Source: Zoogloea dura
Lineage (GTDB): Bacteria; Pseudomonadota; Gammaproteobacteria; Burkholderiales; Rhodocyclaceae
Direction of reading: 5' to 3'
Assembly (NCBI RefSeq): GCF_012927165.1
Contig: NZ_JABBGA010000011.1
Coordinates: forward strand, 88,399-152,398
DNA length: 64,000 nt
The position numbers were made by a program, and so were the translations under genes. Shown here piece after piece: positions 19,913 through 27,736 of this stretch; position 1 is the first letter of the stretch; the number at the start of each line of letters is the position of its first letter. The notes below the pieces were generated by a model. That model was not told where the DNA came from and searched no databases. It saw only the letters and a list, made by a program, of their open reading frames with translations.

Positions 19913-20659
19913 ATGCTGCTGATTCCCGCTATCGACCTCAAGGACGGTCACTGCGTGCGCCTGAAACAAGGCGAAATGGACGCCGCCACGGTCTTCTCTG
20001 AAGACCCCGGTGCGATGGCCAGACACTGGATTGACCAAGGCGCCCGGCGCCTGCACCTCGTTGATTTGAATGGTGCTTTTGCCGGAAAGCCGAAGAACGG
20101 CGCTGCCATCAAGTCCATCCTCGACGAAGTGGGCGATGAGATCCCCGTGCAACTCGGTGGGGGCATCCGTGACCTGGATACCATCGAGCGCTACCTGGAT
20201 GCCGGCCTGACCTACGTCATCATTGGTACCGCGGCGGTCAAGAACCCCGGTTTCCTGCACGATGCCTGCAGCGCCTTCCCCGGCCACATCATCGTCGGCC
20301 TGGATGCCAAGGACGGCAAGGTCGCGGTGGATGGCTGGTCCAAGCTCACCGGCCATGACGTGGTCGACCTGGCGAAGAAGTTCGAGGATTACGGTGTCGA
20401 AGGCGTGATCTACACCGACATCGGCCGCGACGGCATGCTCTCTGGGGTTAACATCGAGGCCACCGTCAAGCTGGCTCAGGCCCTGCGCATCCCGGTCATC
20501 GCCAGTGGCGGCATCGCCACCATCACCGACGTGGAAGCCTTGTGCGCGGTGGAGTCCGAAGGCATCTCCGGTGCCATCACCGGCCGCGCCATCTACGAGG
20601 GCAGCCTCGATTTCGGCGCCGCCCAGTCGCGGGCCGACGAGCTCAACGGAGCGAGCTGA
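19913..20659 (+). CDS. hisA: ProFAR isomerase (HisA)
   Basis: A 248-residue TIM-barrel isomerase for the fourth histidine step. [18 protein letters not shown] holds the catalytic Asp8. The second catalytic Asp lies in [14 protein letters not shown] near residue 130. Phosphate-binding loops are GGGIRD and ASGGIA. The length is normal and the gene sits 54 bp after hisH. Confidence 0.97.
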   Translation: MLLIPAIDLKDGHCVRLKQGEMDAATVFSEDPGAMARHWIDQGARRLHLVDLNGAFAGKPKNGAAIKSILDEVGDEIPVQLGGGIRDLDTIERYLDAGLTYVIIGTAAVKNPGFLHDACSAFPGHIIVGLDAKDGKVAVDGWSKLTGHDVVDLAKKFEDYGVEGVIYTDIGRDGMLSGVNIEATVKLAQALRIPVIASGGIATITDVEALCAVESEGISGAITGRAIYEGSLDFGAAQSRADELNGAS

Positions 20660-20663
20660 CCCC

Positions 20664-21422
20664 ATGCTCGCCAAGCGCATCATTCCCTGTCTCGACGTCA
20701 GCGCCGGACGGGTCGTCAAGGGCATCAATTTCGTCGAGCTGCGCGATGCGGGCGATCCGGTCGAAGTGGCGCGCCGCTACGACGAGCAGGGCGCCGACGA
20801 GATCACCTTCCTCGACATCACGGCCAGTTCGGACGACCGTAACATCATCCTGCACGTGGTGGAGCAGGTGGCCGAACAGGTCTTCATTCCCCTCACCGTC
20901 GGTGGCGGTGTGCGCACTGTCGATGATGTGCGGCGTCTCCTCAATGCCGGTGCCGACAAGGTCAGCATCAACACGGCCGCGGTGAACAACCCGCAGGTGG
21001 TGGCTGATGCCTCCGGCAAGGTGGGCAGCCAGTGCATCGTGGTGGCCATCGACGCCAAGCAGGTCGCGCCGGGCAAGTGGGAGGTCTTCACCCATGGCGG
21101 GCGCAACCGCACCGGCCTGGATGCCATCGACTGGGCCCGCAAGGTCGCTTCCCTCGGAGCCGGCGAGATCCTCCTCACCAGCATGGACCGGGACGGCACC
21201 AAGAACGGCTTCGACCTGGGGCTGACCCGGGCGGTGTCCGACGCGGTGGCGATCCCCGTGATTGCCAGCGGCGGCGTGGGCAACCTGGACCATCTGGCCG
21301 ATGGCGTGACCGAAGGCCGCGCCGATGCCGTGCTGGCCGCCAGCATCTTCCACTTTGGCGAGCACACCGTGCGCGAGGCCAAGGAGCTGATGCGGGCCCG
21401 CGGCATCGAGGTGCGCCTGTGA
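20664..21422 (+). CDS. hisF: Imidazole glycerol phosphate synthase, cyclase subunit
   Basis: A 252-residue TIM-barrel partner of HisH, cyclising PRFAR to IGP and [23 protein letters not shown] holds catalytic Asp11, and [16 protein letters not shown] carries the second catalytic Asp near residue 176. The start ATG at 20664 lies four bases after the hisA stop. Its stop overlaps the GTG of hisI. Confidence 0.97.
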   Translation: MLAKRIIPCLDVSAGRVVKGINFVELRDAGDPVEVARRYDEQGADEITFLDITASSDDRNIILHVVEQVAEQVFIPLTVGGGVRTVDDVRRLLNAGADKVSINTAAVNNPQVVADASGKVGSQCIVVAIDAKQVAPGKWEVFTHGGRNRTGLDAIDWARKVASLGAGEILLTSMDRDGTKNGFDLGLTRAVSDAVAIPVIASGGVGNLDHLADGVTEGRADAVLAASIFHFGEHTVREAKELMRARGIEVRL

Positions 21423-21823
21423 GTGCCCAGCCTGCTTCCACCGCCTGGCTCGACGAGCTGCTGTGGGACAAGGACGGCCTGATTCCCGCCATCGCCCAGG
21501 ATGCCGTCACCGGCGACGTGCTGATGTTTGCCTGGATGAACCGCGACGCCCTGGCGCGAACGGTTGAAACAGGTGAGGCGGTATATTTCTCGCGTTCCCG
21601 CGGCAGGTTGTGGCACAAGGGCGAAGAGTCCGGTCATACCCAGAAGATCCGCGAGATCCGCATCGATTGCGACAACGACGTGGTGCTTCTGAAGATCGAG
21701 CAGGTGGGTGGGATAGCCTGCCATACCGGGCGGCGTAGCTGCTTCTTTCAGAAGTACTATGCGGACGGCCGCTGGGAGGCTGTCGACCCGGTTCTCAAAG
21801 ACCCGAAGGATATTTACAAATGA
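21419..21823 (+). CDS. hisI: Phosphoribosyl-AMP cyclohydrolase
   Basis: A 134-residue zinc enzyme hydrolysing phosphoribosyl-[43 protein letters not shown] and the metal-binding HTGRRSCFF are present. No ATG precedes the conserved core, and a GTG overlapping the hisF stop (GTGA) is the natural start. It is separate from HisE, as usual in betaproteobacteria. Confidence 0.95.
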   Translation: MSAQPASTAWLDELLWDKDGLIPAIAQDAVTGDVLMFAWMNRDALARTVETGEAVYFSRSRGRLWHKGEESGHTQKIREIRIDCDNDVVLLKIEQVGGIACHTGRRSCFFQKYYADGRWEAVDPVLKDPKDIYK

Positions 21824-22146
21824 TCGATATTGAAGTGCTGCACCGTGTGTCCGAGACCCTCGCTGCGCGCAGGGAGGCGAGTCCTGATTCCTCCTATGTG
21901 TCCAGCCTGTTCCACAAGGGCACTGACGCGATCTGCAAGAAGGTGGCCGAAGAGGCAGCCGAAACCATCATGGCGGCCAAGGACAAGGACCTGCTCCATG
22001 TGGTCTGGGAAGTGACTGATGTGTGGTTCCACACCATGGTGCTGCTGACCCATTTCGGTCTTTCGGTGGACGACGTGCTGGCCGAGTTCCGGCGTCGCGA
22101 GGGTGTATCGGGGATAGACGAGAAAAAGTCGCGAACTGCCAAGTAA
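21820..22146 (+). CDS. hisE: Phosphoribosyl-ATP pyrophosphatase
   Basis: A 108-residue all-alpha MazG-like pyrophosphohydrolase for the second histidine step. [24 protein letters not shown] and [13 protein letters not shown] carry the conserved metal-binding acidic residues. It overlaps hisI by four bases (ATGA) and is followed at 12 bp by the HIT protein gene. Confidence 0.95.
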   Translation: MIDIEVLHRVSETLAARREASPDSSYVSSLFHKGTDAICKKVAEEAAETIMAAKDKDLLHVVWEVTDVWFHTMVLLTHFGLSVDDVLAEFRRREGVSGIDEKKSRTAK

Positions 22147-22158
22147 GGAAAGAGTCTC

Positions 22159-22506
22159 ATGCAGGATTGCCTGTTCTGCCGTATCGTGCGCGGGGAAATC
22201 CCCGCTGCCCGGGTGTACGAGGACGAACTGGTGCTGGCCTTCAAGGACATCCAGCCGCAGCGTCCGGTGCACGTGCTGGTCATCCCCAAGCGCCACATCA
22301 CCTCCCTGGCCGACGCCACCGAGGCCGATACGGAAACCCTGGGGCGGATGCTGGTGGTTGCCGGCCGGATTGCTGTTGATCAAGGCAGCACCGACGGGTT
22401 CCGGTCCATCATCAACACCGGTCGCGTCGGCGGGCAGGAAGTCATGCATGTGCACATGCACATAGTAGGTGGGCAGGAGCCTGTCGGGCCGATGCTTAAA
22501 CGGTAG
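22159..22506 (+). CDS. hinT: HIT-family purine nucleoside phosphoramidase-like protein
   Basis: A 115-residue histidine-triad protein of the HinT type, hydrolysing adenosine phosphoramidates. CLFCRIVRGEIPA at the start and the HIT motif HVHMHIVGG at about residues 96-104 are intact. It occupies its frequent position between his genes and tatA in betaproteobacteria. Confidence 0.93.
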   Translation: MQDCLFCRIVRGEIPAARVYEDELVLAFKDIQPQRPVHVLVIPKRHITSLADATEADTETLGRMLVVAGRIAVDQGSTDGFRSIINTGRVGGQEVMHVHMHIVGGQEPVGPMLKR

Positions 22507-22523
22507 TTTTCCAGGAGATTTGA

Positions 22524-22751
22524 ATGGGTTCCTTCAGCATTTGGCACTGGCTGATCGTGTTGGTGATCGTCATGCTCGTGTTTGGTACCAAGAAGCTCCG
22601 CAACATCGGGCAGGATCTCGGTGGTGCGGTCAAGGGTTTCAAGGACGGCATGAAAGAGGCCGACCAACCGGGCAGCGATGCCAACCAGAAGATTGCCGGC
22701 GGCACCGGCCAGACCATCGACGCCGAAGCCAGGGAAAAGAACAAGTCCTGA
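22524..22751 (+). CDS. tatA: Sec-independent translocase subunit TatA
   Basis: A 75-residue protein with one N-terminal transmembrane helix (about 5-21), the [10 protein letters not shown] hinge and an amphipathic helix with [16 protein letters not shown]. It forms the twin-arginine translocation pore. GGAG precedes the ATG. Unlike a simple tatABC operon, an intrinsic terminator follows this gene before tatB. Confidence 0.95.
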   Translation: MGSFSIWHWLIVLVIVMLVFGTKKLRNIGQDLGGAVKGFKDGMKEADQPGSDANQKIAGGTGQTIDAEAREKNKS

Positions 22752-22773
22752 TCCCGGCCCGCGGCAGGCGCGG

Positions 22774-22797
22774 AAAAGGGGCGGGCAGCCCCTTTTT
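22774..22797 (+). terminator. Intrinsic terminator between tatA and tatB
   Basis: A 9-bp stem (AAAAGGGGC at 22774-22782 with 22788-22796) and the loop GGGCA are followed by the T-run at 22793-22797. It lies 22 bp after the tatA stop, so it should end most his-hinT-tatA transcripts and let only part continue into tatBC. Confidence 0.7.
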
Positions 22798-22849
22798 CGT
22801 TTGTGCCGCCCGTCCCCGTATTGCGTATCTCAATTCTTAGGCGAATCGG

Positions 22850-23425
22850 ATGTTCGACATCGGTTTTTCGGAGCTCATGGTCATCGGCATCGTGGCGCTG
22901 CTGGTGCTCGGCCCCGAGCGGCTCCCCAAGGTGGCCCGGACCACCGGGCACCTGCTCGGCCGTCTGCAGCGTTATGTCTCTGATGTGAAGTCGGACATCA
23001 ACCGGGAGATGCAGCTCGAGGAGCTCAAGAAGCTCCAGGACGAGGCTCGCCAGGCGGCGATGTCCATGGAGACGAACATCCGCTCCCAGGTCGCGGAGGT
23101 GGAGCAGGGGGTTTCGTCTTCCCTCCAGAGCGCATCGTCCGCGGTGTCCGGGCTGGAGGACAGCTTCAAGGCTGCGGCTGAACCGTCGGCAGCTGAGTCT
23201 CCGGCGGCCCTCAGCGATGCGGAGGCTGCCGCCCGCCTTGATCAGCAGCTTGCCGAGGCGGAGAGCCAGTCCGGCTTTGCCGCTTTTCCCGAGACTGCCC
23301 CCGGCGCGCCGTCCGCAGCCGTCGCCGAGGATCCTGCCGCTCCGGTGGTGGATGAGCGGCAGCTCGGCCTGAATTTCGATCATTCCGCCATGCCCACCAC
23401 GCCCACCCGGAACACTCAGTCATGA
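22850..23425 (+). CDS. tatB: Sec-independent translocase subunit TatB
   Basis: A 191-residue protein with an N-terminal membrane helix beginning MFDIGFSELMVIGIVALLVL, the GPERLPKVART hinge and an extended amphipathic/coiled-coil region with QLEELKKLQDEARQAA. The Ala/Glu-rich tail is disordered. It forms the Tat substrate receptor with TatC. Its TGA overlaps the tatC start. Confidence 0.95.
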   Translation: MFDIGFSELMVIGIVALLVLGPERLPKVARTTGHLLGRLQRYVSDVKSDINREMQLEELKKLQDEARQAAMSMETNIRSQVAEVEQGVSSSLQSASSAVSGLEDSFKAAAEPSAAESPAALSDAEAAARLDQQLAEAESQSGFAAFPETAPGAPSAAVAEDPAAPVVDERQLGLNFDHSAMPTTPTRNTQS

Positions 23426-24159
23426 GCGGCCAGGAAGATACCTTCATTTCCCACCTGGTCGAGCTGCGAGACCGCCTGCTGCGTGCGGTGGTGGCGGTGG
23501 TCATCGTGTTTGCCGGCCTGATGCCGTGGGCCGGCGACATCTACGACATCCTCGCCCACCCGATGATGCAGGCGCTGCCCGAAGGCACCCGCATGATCGC
23601 GACCGGGGTGGTCACACCCTTCTTCGTGCCCATGAAGGTGACCCTGATGGTTGCCTTCGTGATCGCCCTGCCTTTCGTGCTCTACCAGGCCTGGTGTTTC
23701 ATCGCGCCGGGACTCTATGCCCACGAGAAGCGTCTCGGGCTGCCGCTGGTGGTGGGCAGCACGGTGCTGTTCCTGGCGGGCATGGCCTTCTGCTACTTCT
23801 TCGTGTTTGGCACCGTCTTCAGTTTCATTGCCCAGTTCGCGCCCAAGAGCATCACCCCGGCACCGGATATAGAGCAGTACCTGTCCTTCGTGATGTCCAT
23901 GTTCCTGGCCTTCGGTATCACCTTCGAGGTGCCGGTGTTCGTCATCGTACTGGTCAAGCTCGGGGTGGTCGATGTGGCCAAGCTCAAGGAGGCGCGTCCC
24001 TACGTGATCGTCGGCGCCTTCGTGGTGGCTGCCGTGGTGACGCCGCCGGACGTGGTCTCCCAGTTGATGCTGGCGATCCCCATGTGCCTGCTGTACGAGC
24101 TGGGGATCTTCCTGGCGCGCTTCGTCACCGCCAGGCGCAGCGAAGCGGTCAGCGACTGA
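23422..24159 (+). CDS. tatC: Sec-independent translocase subunit TatC
   Basis: A 245-residue inner-membrane protein with six transmembrane helices. The signature HLVELRDRLLRA near residue 12, FVPMKVTL, FIAPGLYAHEKR, FGITFEVPVFV and VTPPDVVSQL are present. It binds twin-arginine signal peptides. The start overlaps tatB by four bases (ATGA). Confidence 0.97.
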   Translation: MSGQEDTFISHLVELRDRLLRAVVAVVIVFAGLMPWAGDIYDILAHPMMQALPEGTRMIATGVVTPFFVPMKVTLMVAFVIALPFVLYQAWCFIAPGLYAHEKRLGLPLVVGSTVLFLAGMAFCYFFVFGTVFSFIAQFAPKSITPAPDIEQYLSFVMSMFLAFGITFEVPVFVIVLVKLGVVDVAKLKEARPYVIVGAFVVAAVVTPPDVVSQLMLAIPMCLLYELGIFLARFVTARRSEAVSD

Positions 24160-24233
24160 GTCCTGCCAATCTGTCCTCAAGGTGGCGGGCTGGCACCCGA
24201 TAACATGGCAATCGAATTTCCCGGTTTGCCTTC

Positions 24234-24902
24234 ATGTCTTCGGCCAATGTCCGCCTCAAGCTGCACTTCGATCTCGATCTGGCCGTTCCGGCCCAACTGA
24301 GTGCACTCGATCACGAGCGTTTGTGCAAGGCGTTTGCCACCGCGCTTGGCGCAACCGTCATCCAGGGGCTGCCGGTCATTGCCGGCAAGCAGCTGGGCAA
24401 GGCCGGCATCACGGTGGTGGGCAGCCACCATCACCTGGACGCGGTCAGCCTGGTGGCCCAGACAGTGGACCGGCGCCGGATCATCGCCGTGGCCCCGCAC
24501 CTGACCGACAAGGAGGTGGATCTCCTGGCGGCGAAGGCGGCACCCAAACTGCCGGCCAGTCCCTCCGAGGCGTCCGGCTATCTGCGTCGCCAGGCCCTGG
24601 CGCTGGTCAATGAATACCGTCTCGTCCCCTGCTCGGTTGCGGCGTTGCTCAGCAGCGGCCAGCCCACCCGCATTGCGGGGCGTCTCAACCTCACCAACGG
24701 CCATATCTTTCTCGGCGAAGAGCACCGCCAGACCCGTCTCCAGGCCAACCAGGGGCCGCTGGAGGTCAGCATTGAGGGTACCTCGATCGTGGTGGCTGCG
24801 GAGAGCTCCGGGCATACCCTTACCGGGCCGGTGCTGGACGTGCAGGTGCCTGTCCTGGTGCCCCATCGCGACGCGCTGATTGCGCTCTGGCAGGCGGCCT
24901 GA
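24234..24902 (+). CDS. Unrecognised 222-residue protein
   Basis: I do not recognise this protein. It has no signal peptide or membrane helix. The N-terminal half (about 1-100) is alpha/beta with SALDHERLCKAFATALG and an HHHLDAV stretch. A Pro-rich linker, a helix with GYLRRQALALVNEYRL and a beta-rich C-terminal half follow. Base composition matches its neighbours, so recent transfer is not indicated. It stands alone after tatC with a 74-bp gap. Confidence 0.7.
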   Translation: MSSANVRLKLHFDLDLAVPAQLSALDHERLCKAFATALGATVIQGLPVIAGKQLGKAGITVVGSHHHLDAVSLVAQTVDRRRIIAVAPHLTDKEVDLLAAKAAPKLPASPSEASGYLRRQALALVNEYRLVPCSVAALLSSGQPTRIAGRLNLTNGHIFLGEEHRQTRLQANQGPLEVSIEGTSIVVAAESSGHTLTGPVLDVQVPVLVPHRDALIALWQAA

Positions 24903-24962
24903 CGCGCTTTTGCCGGTCAGTGCCAAATGCGTCATGCCCGTGCTCCATGGTGTGGGTCGATC

Positions 24963-24978
24963 CGAGAACTAGTTCTCG
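24963..24978. promoter_or_regulatory. Perfect 16-bp palindrome, possible operator
   Basis: CGAGAACTAGTTCTCG is a perfect inverted repeat 59 bp upstream of the small basic protein gene at 25038. It is flanked by GATC on both sides with one extra base. This is the form of a dimeric repressor site; no regulator is assigned. Confidence 0.4.
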
Positions 24979-25037
24979 ATCAATCCGGGCGATCTGGCCG
25001 ATCCTGTTCACCAAGGAAAGAAATCTTGGAGACGGTG

Positions 25038-25244
25038 ATGTACAAGCGCTTGAACAACCCGGAATGCAATGCGAATGAGCGAGGTCTGGAGCGGCGCTCA
25101 GGTTCCGACCGGCGCCAGCGGGAAGGACGCTCCCCCACCGGTTACGAGCGTCGTCGGCAAGTCGAGCAGCGCGCCATCGAGGTCGTTGAGCTGTTCCTGT
25201 CCAGGGAGGCGCTGGAGATGCTCAAGGAGAAGTGGCGGCATTGA
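25038..25244 (+). CDS. Small Arg/Glu-rich protein of unknown function
   Basis: A 68-residue charged protein with an N-terminal Arg-rich half (GLERRSGSDRRQREGR, YERRRQ) and a C-terminal amphipathic helix (VVELFLSREALEMLKEKW). I do not recognise the family; it may bind nucleic acid or a partner protein. I chose the ATG at 25038, preceded by GGAG. A palindrome upstream and a strong terminator downstream frame it as a single-gene unit. Confidence 0.6.
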   Translation: MYKRLNNPECNANERGLERRSGSDRRQREGRSPTGYERRRQVEQRAIEVVELFLSREALEMLKEKWRH

Positions 25245-25296
25245 TCTCCCTGTTCGCCGGCCTGTAGGGCCGAATCCGATCGTTTGAATTATCAGG

Positions 25297-25329
25297 AACC
25301 CCCGCCGGTGCGAGCCGGCGGGGGTTTTT
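25297..25329 (+). terminator. Intrinsic terminator after the small Arg-rich gene
   Basis: A perfect 12-bp stem (25297-25308 with 25315-25326), loop TGCGAG, continues into a run of five T. It isolates the upstream genes from the photolyase operon. Confidence 0.9.
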
Positions 25330-25377
25330 CATTGTTTGTGGCCATGGCCGGAATTCCGGAGTTGCGCGGAATTTGAT

Positions 25378-25410
25378 TGGACAAATTGTGTTTTTGTCCT
25401 GGACAATAAT
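25378..25410 (+). promoter_or_regulatory. Repeated GGACAA element upstream of the photolyase operon
   Basis: Three GGACAA half sites occur in 28 bp: forward at 25379-25384, inverted at 25394-25399 and forward at 25401-25406. They form GGACAAA-N7-TTTGTCC and TTGTCC-T-GGACAA. A possible -10 (AATAAT, 25405-25410) lies in the last copy. Placement just before a lipocalin/photolyase operon suggests a stress- or light-responsive regulator, possibly of the MerR/LitR kind; the regulator is inferred, not seen. Confidence 0.4.
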
Positions 25411-25432
25411 GATTCGAATTTTTGATTTGTCC

Positions 25433-26002
25433 ATGATGAAAAAACTGGCGCACTGCGCCCGCGGATGGGGCCTGGCCCTGTCGCTCGCCTTGCCTGCCCT
25501 GGTGACGGGCTGTGCATCGATCGGCCCGCCGCCAGGCGTCACGCCGGTGGCTCCCTTCGACTTTTCGCGCTACCAGGGGCGGTGGTACGAGCTTGCCCGT
25601 CTGGATCACAGCTTCGAGCGTGGCATGACCGATGTCTCGGCGGTGTACAGCATCCAGCCGGACGGTAGTGTGCGCGTGGTGAACCGGGGCTTCGATCCCT
25701 CAGCCGGGCGGTGGCGCGAGGCGGTGGGAAAGGCCTTGTTCAGTGGCATGCCGACCACGGGGTCGCTCAAGGTGTCGTTCTTCGGGCCCTTCTACGGCGG
25801 CTATCACGTGGTGGCCCTGGATGCGGCGTATCGATGGGCCCTGGTGATGGGCCCCGACCGCAGCTACTGCTGGATTCTGGCGCGCGACAAGCAGCTTGAT
25901 CCCGTGCAGCGCGAAGTCATCACCACGCAGGCGAAGGCGTTGGGGATCGACACCGCCGCGCTGATCTGGGTGGCGCACGAGCGCCAGGATTCCACTCCCT
26001 GA
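25433..26002 (+). CDS. blc: Bacterial lipocalin (Blc-type) lipoprotein
   Basis: About 189 residues. A lipoprotein signal peptide starts MMKKLAHCARG and ends in the lipobox LVTGC, so the mature protein is lipid-anchored, probably in the outer membrane. The lipocalin signature YQGRWYELARLDHSFERG follows, and strands such as YCWILARDKQLD match the Blc barrel. Blc proteins bind fatty acids or lysophospholipids and are often stress induced. Two adjacent ATG codons (25433, 25436) are both possible starts. It is 18 bp from the first photolyase gene, so it is probably the operon's first gene. Confidence 0.9.
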   Translation: MMKKLAHCARGWGLALSLALPALVTGCASIGPPPGVTPVAPFDFSRYQGRWYELARLDHSFERGMTDVSAVYSIQPDGSVRVVNRGFDPSAGRWREAVGKALFSGMPTTGSLKVSFFGPFYGGYHVVALDAAYRWALVMGPDRSYCWILARDKQLDPVQREVITTQAKALGIDTAALIWVAHERQDSTP

Positions 26003-26020
26003 GCCTGCTGAGCCTGCGCC

Positions 26021-27571
26021 ATGACCTACTCCGTCGTCTGGTTCAAGCGTGACCTGCGGGTCCACGACCACGCCCCCTTGCTCCAGGCCGCCCGGCGCGG
26101 TCCCGTGCTGTGCCTGTACGTTGTGGAACCCAGCCTCTGGGCGCAGCCGGACTGCGCCCTGCAGCACTATCTCTTCCTGGAGGAGAGCCTGCGCGACCTC
26201 GCCCGGCAACTGCGTCACTGCGGAGCAGAGCTACAGATCGCCGTGGGTGAGATGACACAGGTGCTGGGGCGCCTGCATGCCCTTGCTCCCTTTGAGACCC
26301 TGTTGTCGCACGAGGAAACCGGCAACGGCCATACCTTCGCGCGCGATCGGGCCGTTGCCCGCTGGTGCCGTGAGCAGGGGGTGGCCTGGCAGGAGTGGCC
26401 TCAGCACGGTGTCGTTCGACGCCTGTCTTCACGTGATCTCTGGAGCGCCCGGTGGCAGGCGCACATGCAGGCCCCGTGCCTGCCGGCGCTGCTACCGGGG
26501 AGTCTGCGGGGCTGCGGCTTGCCCTGGCCCGCCCAGGCCTGGCCAGCGGCAGATGAGCTTGGCCTCGCCGCGCATGACCCACCCCGACGCCAACGTGGCG
26601 GGCGCACCCCGGGCGGGCAGGTGCTGCAGGATTTCCTGGGGGAGCGCAGCCGTCAGTACCGGGGCGGCATCTCGTCCCCGCTGATGGCACCCACTGCCTG
26701 TTCGCGGCTGTCGCCCTATCTTGCCCTGGGCTCCCTGAGCATGCGCGAGGTGGTGCAGGCTACCAAACACCGCATCGCGGAGATCAGCGACGCTGCGGTG
26801 CCGGATTCGGCCTGGCAGCGCCAGGGGCTGACGGCCTTCCTGAGCCGCCTGCACTGGCACTGCCACTTCATCCAGAAGCTCGAATCCGAGCCTGCGCTGG
26901 AGTTCCGGAACCTGCACCGGGGCTACGACGGGCTGCGTGAAAGCGAGTGGAGCGAGGCGCATTTTGCCGCTTTGGTGGCCGGGCGCACGGGCTGGCCCAT
27001 GGTGGATGCCTGCGTTGCCATGCTGCGTGAGACGGGGTGGATCAATTTCCGGATGCGCGCAATGCTGGTCTCTGTGGCTGCGTATCCGCTGTGGTTGCAT
27101 TGGCGCCCGGTCGGCCTGTGGCTGGCGCGGCAGTTCCTGGATTACGAGCCCGGCATCCACTGGAGCCAGATGCAGATGCAGGCCGGCACCACCGGCATCA
27201 ACACGACGCGCGTGTACAACCCCGTCAAGCAGGCCCAGGACCATGACCCGAAGGGCCGGTTCGTTCGCCGTTGGCTGCCCGCCCTGCGCCGCGTGCCCGA
27301 CGCCTGGCTGCTGCAGCCCTGGCGCATGCCGGCCGACGTGCAGGCGCGCTGCGGCGTGCGCGTGGGGCAGGAGATTCCTGCTCCCCTGGTGGAACTGGAC
27401 GTCGCCACCCGCGAGGCCAAGGCCCGTGTCCATGCCCTGCGGGCCCAGGCGGAAGTGCGTGCCGCGAAGGCGGCCATCGTCGACAAGCACGGCTCGCGCC
27501 TGGCGCGGAGCACGCGTGAGCAGCGTCTGCCGCCCGCCCCGGACCCCCGGCAGCAGAGCCTGGACTTCTGA
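26021..27571 (+). CDS. Cryptochrome/photolyase family protein (FAD-binding)
   Basis: A 516-residue protein with an N-terminal Rossmann-like photolyase domain (VVWFKRDLRVHDHAPL, residues 5-20) and a C-terminal helical FAD domain. The FAD-domain core WINFRMRAMLVSV, HWSQMQMQAGTTGIN and YNPVKQAQDHDPKGRFVRRW (about 345-425) is intact. A basic, Ala/Arg-rich tail ends QQSLDF. It differs from classical class I CPD photolyases, so I leave the class and substrate open; blue-light DNA repair or signalling is expected. DUF2256 follows at once. Confidence 0.88.
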   Translation: MTYSVVWFKRDLRVHDHAPLLQAARRGPVLCLYVVEPSLWAQPDCALQHYLFLEESLRDLARQLRHCGAELQIAVGEMTQVLGRLHALAPFETLLSHEETGNGHTFARDRAVARWCREQGVAWQEWPQHGVVRRLSSRDLWSARWQAHMQAPCLPALLPGSLRGCGLPWPAQAWPAADELGLAAHDPPRRQRGGRTPGGQVLQDFLGERSRQYRGGISSPLMAPTACSRLSPYLALGSLSMREVVQATKHRIAEISDAAVPDSAWQRQGLTAFLSRLHWHCHFIQKLESEPALEFRNLHRGYDGLRESEWSEAHFAALVAGRTGWPMVDACVAMLRETGWINFRMRAMLVSVAAYPLWLHWRPVGLWLARQFLDYEPGIHWSQMQMQAGTTGINTTRVYNPVKQAQDHDPKGRFVRRWLPALRRVPDAWLLQPWRMPADVQARCGVRVGQEIPAPLVELDVATREAKARVHALRAQAEVRAAKAAIVDKHGSRLARSTREQRLPPAPDPRQQSLDF

Positions 27572-27574
27572 GTC

Positions 27575-27736
27575 ATGCACAAGAAGCCACACCTGCCCCG
27601 GAAGCTGTGCCCGCACTGCGGCCTGCCCTTCGCCTGGCGCAGGAAATGGGCGCGAAGCTGGAGCGAGGTGAAGTACTGCTCCGAACGCTGCCGCAGCGCC
27701 CACCGGCGCGGCAGCGGCAGCAGGGAGGTCGCATGA
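27575..27736 (+). CDS. DUF2256 zinc-ribbon-like small protein
   Basis: A 53-residue protein too short for most ORF cut-offs. It carries [16 protein letters not shown] and [12 protein letters not shown], so a C-x2-C ... C-x3-C metal site with the aromatic/basic spacing of DUF2256. This family often sits next to photolyase or cryptochrome genes; its role is unknown. The ATG at 27575 lies four bases after the previous stop, and its TGA overlaps the next ATG (ATGA at 27733-27736), which strongly supports its being translated. Confidence 0.88.
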   Translation: MHKKPHLPRKLCPHCGLPFAWRRKWARSWSEVKYCSERCRSAHRRGSGSREVA

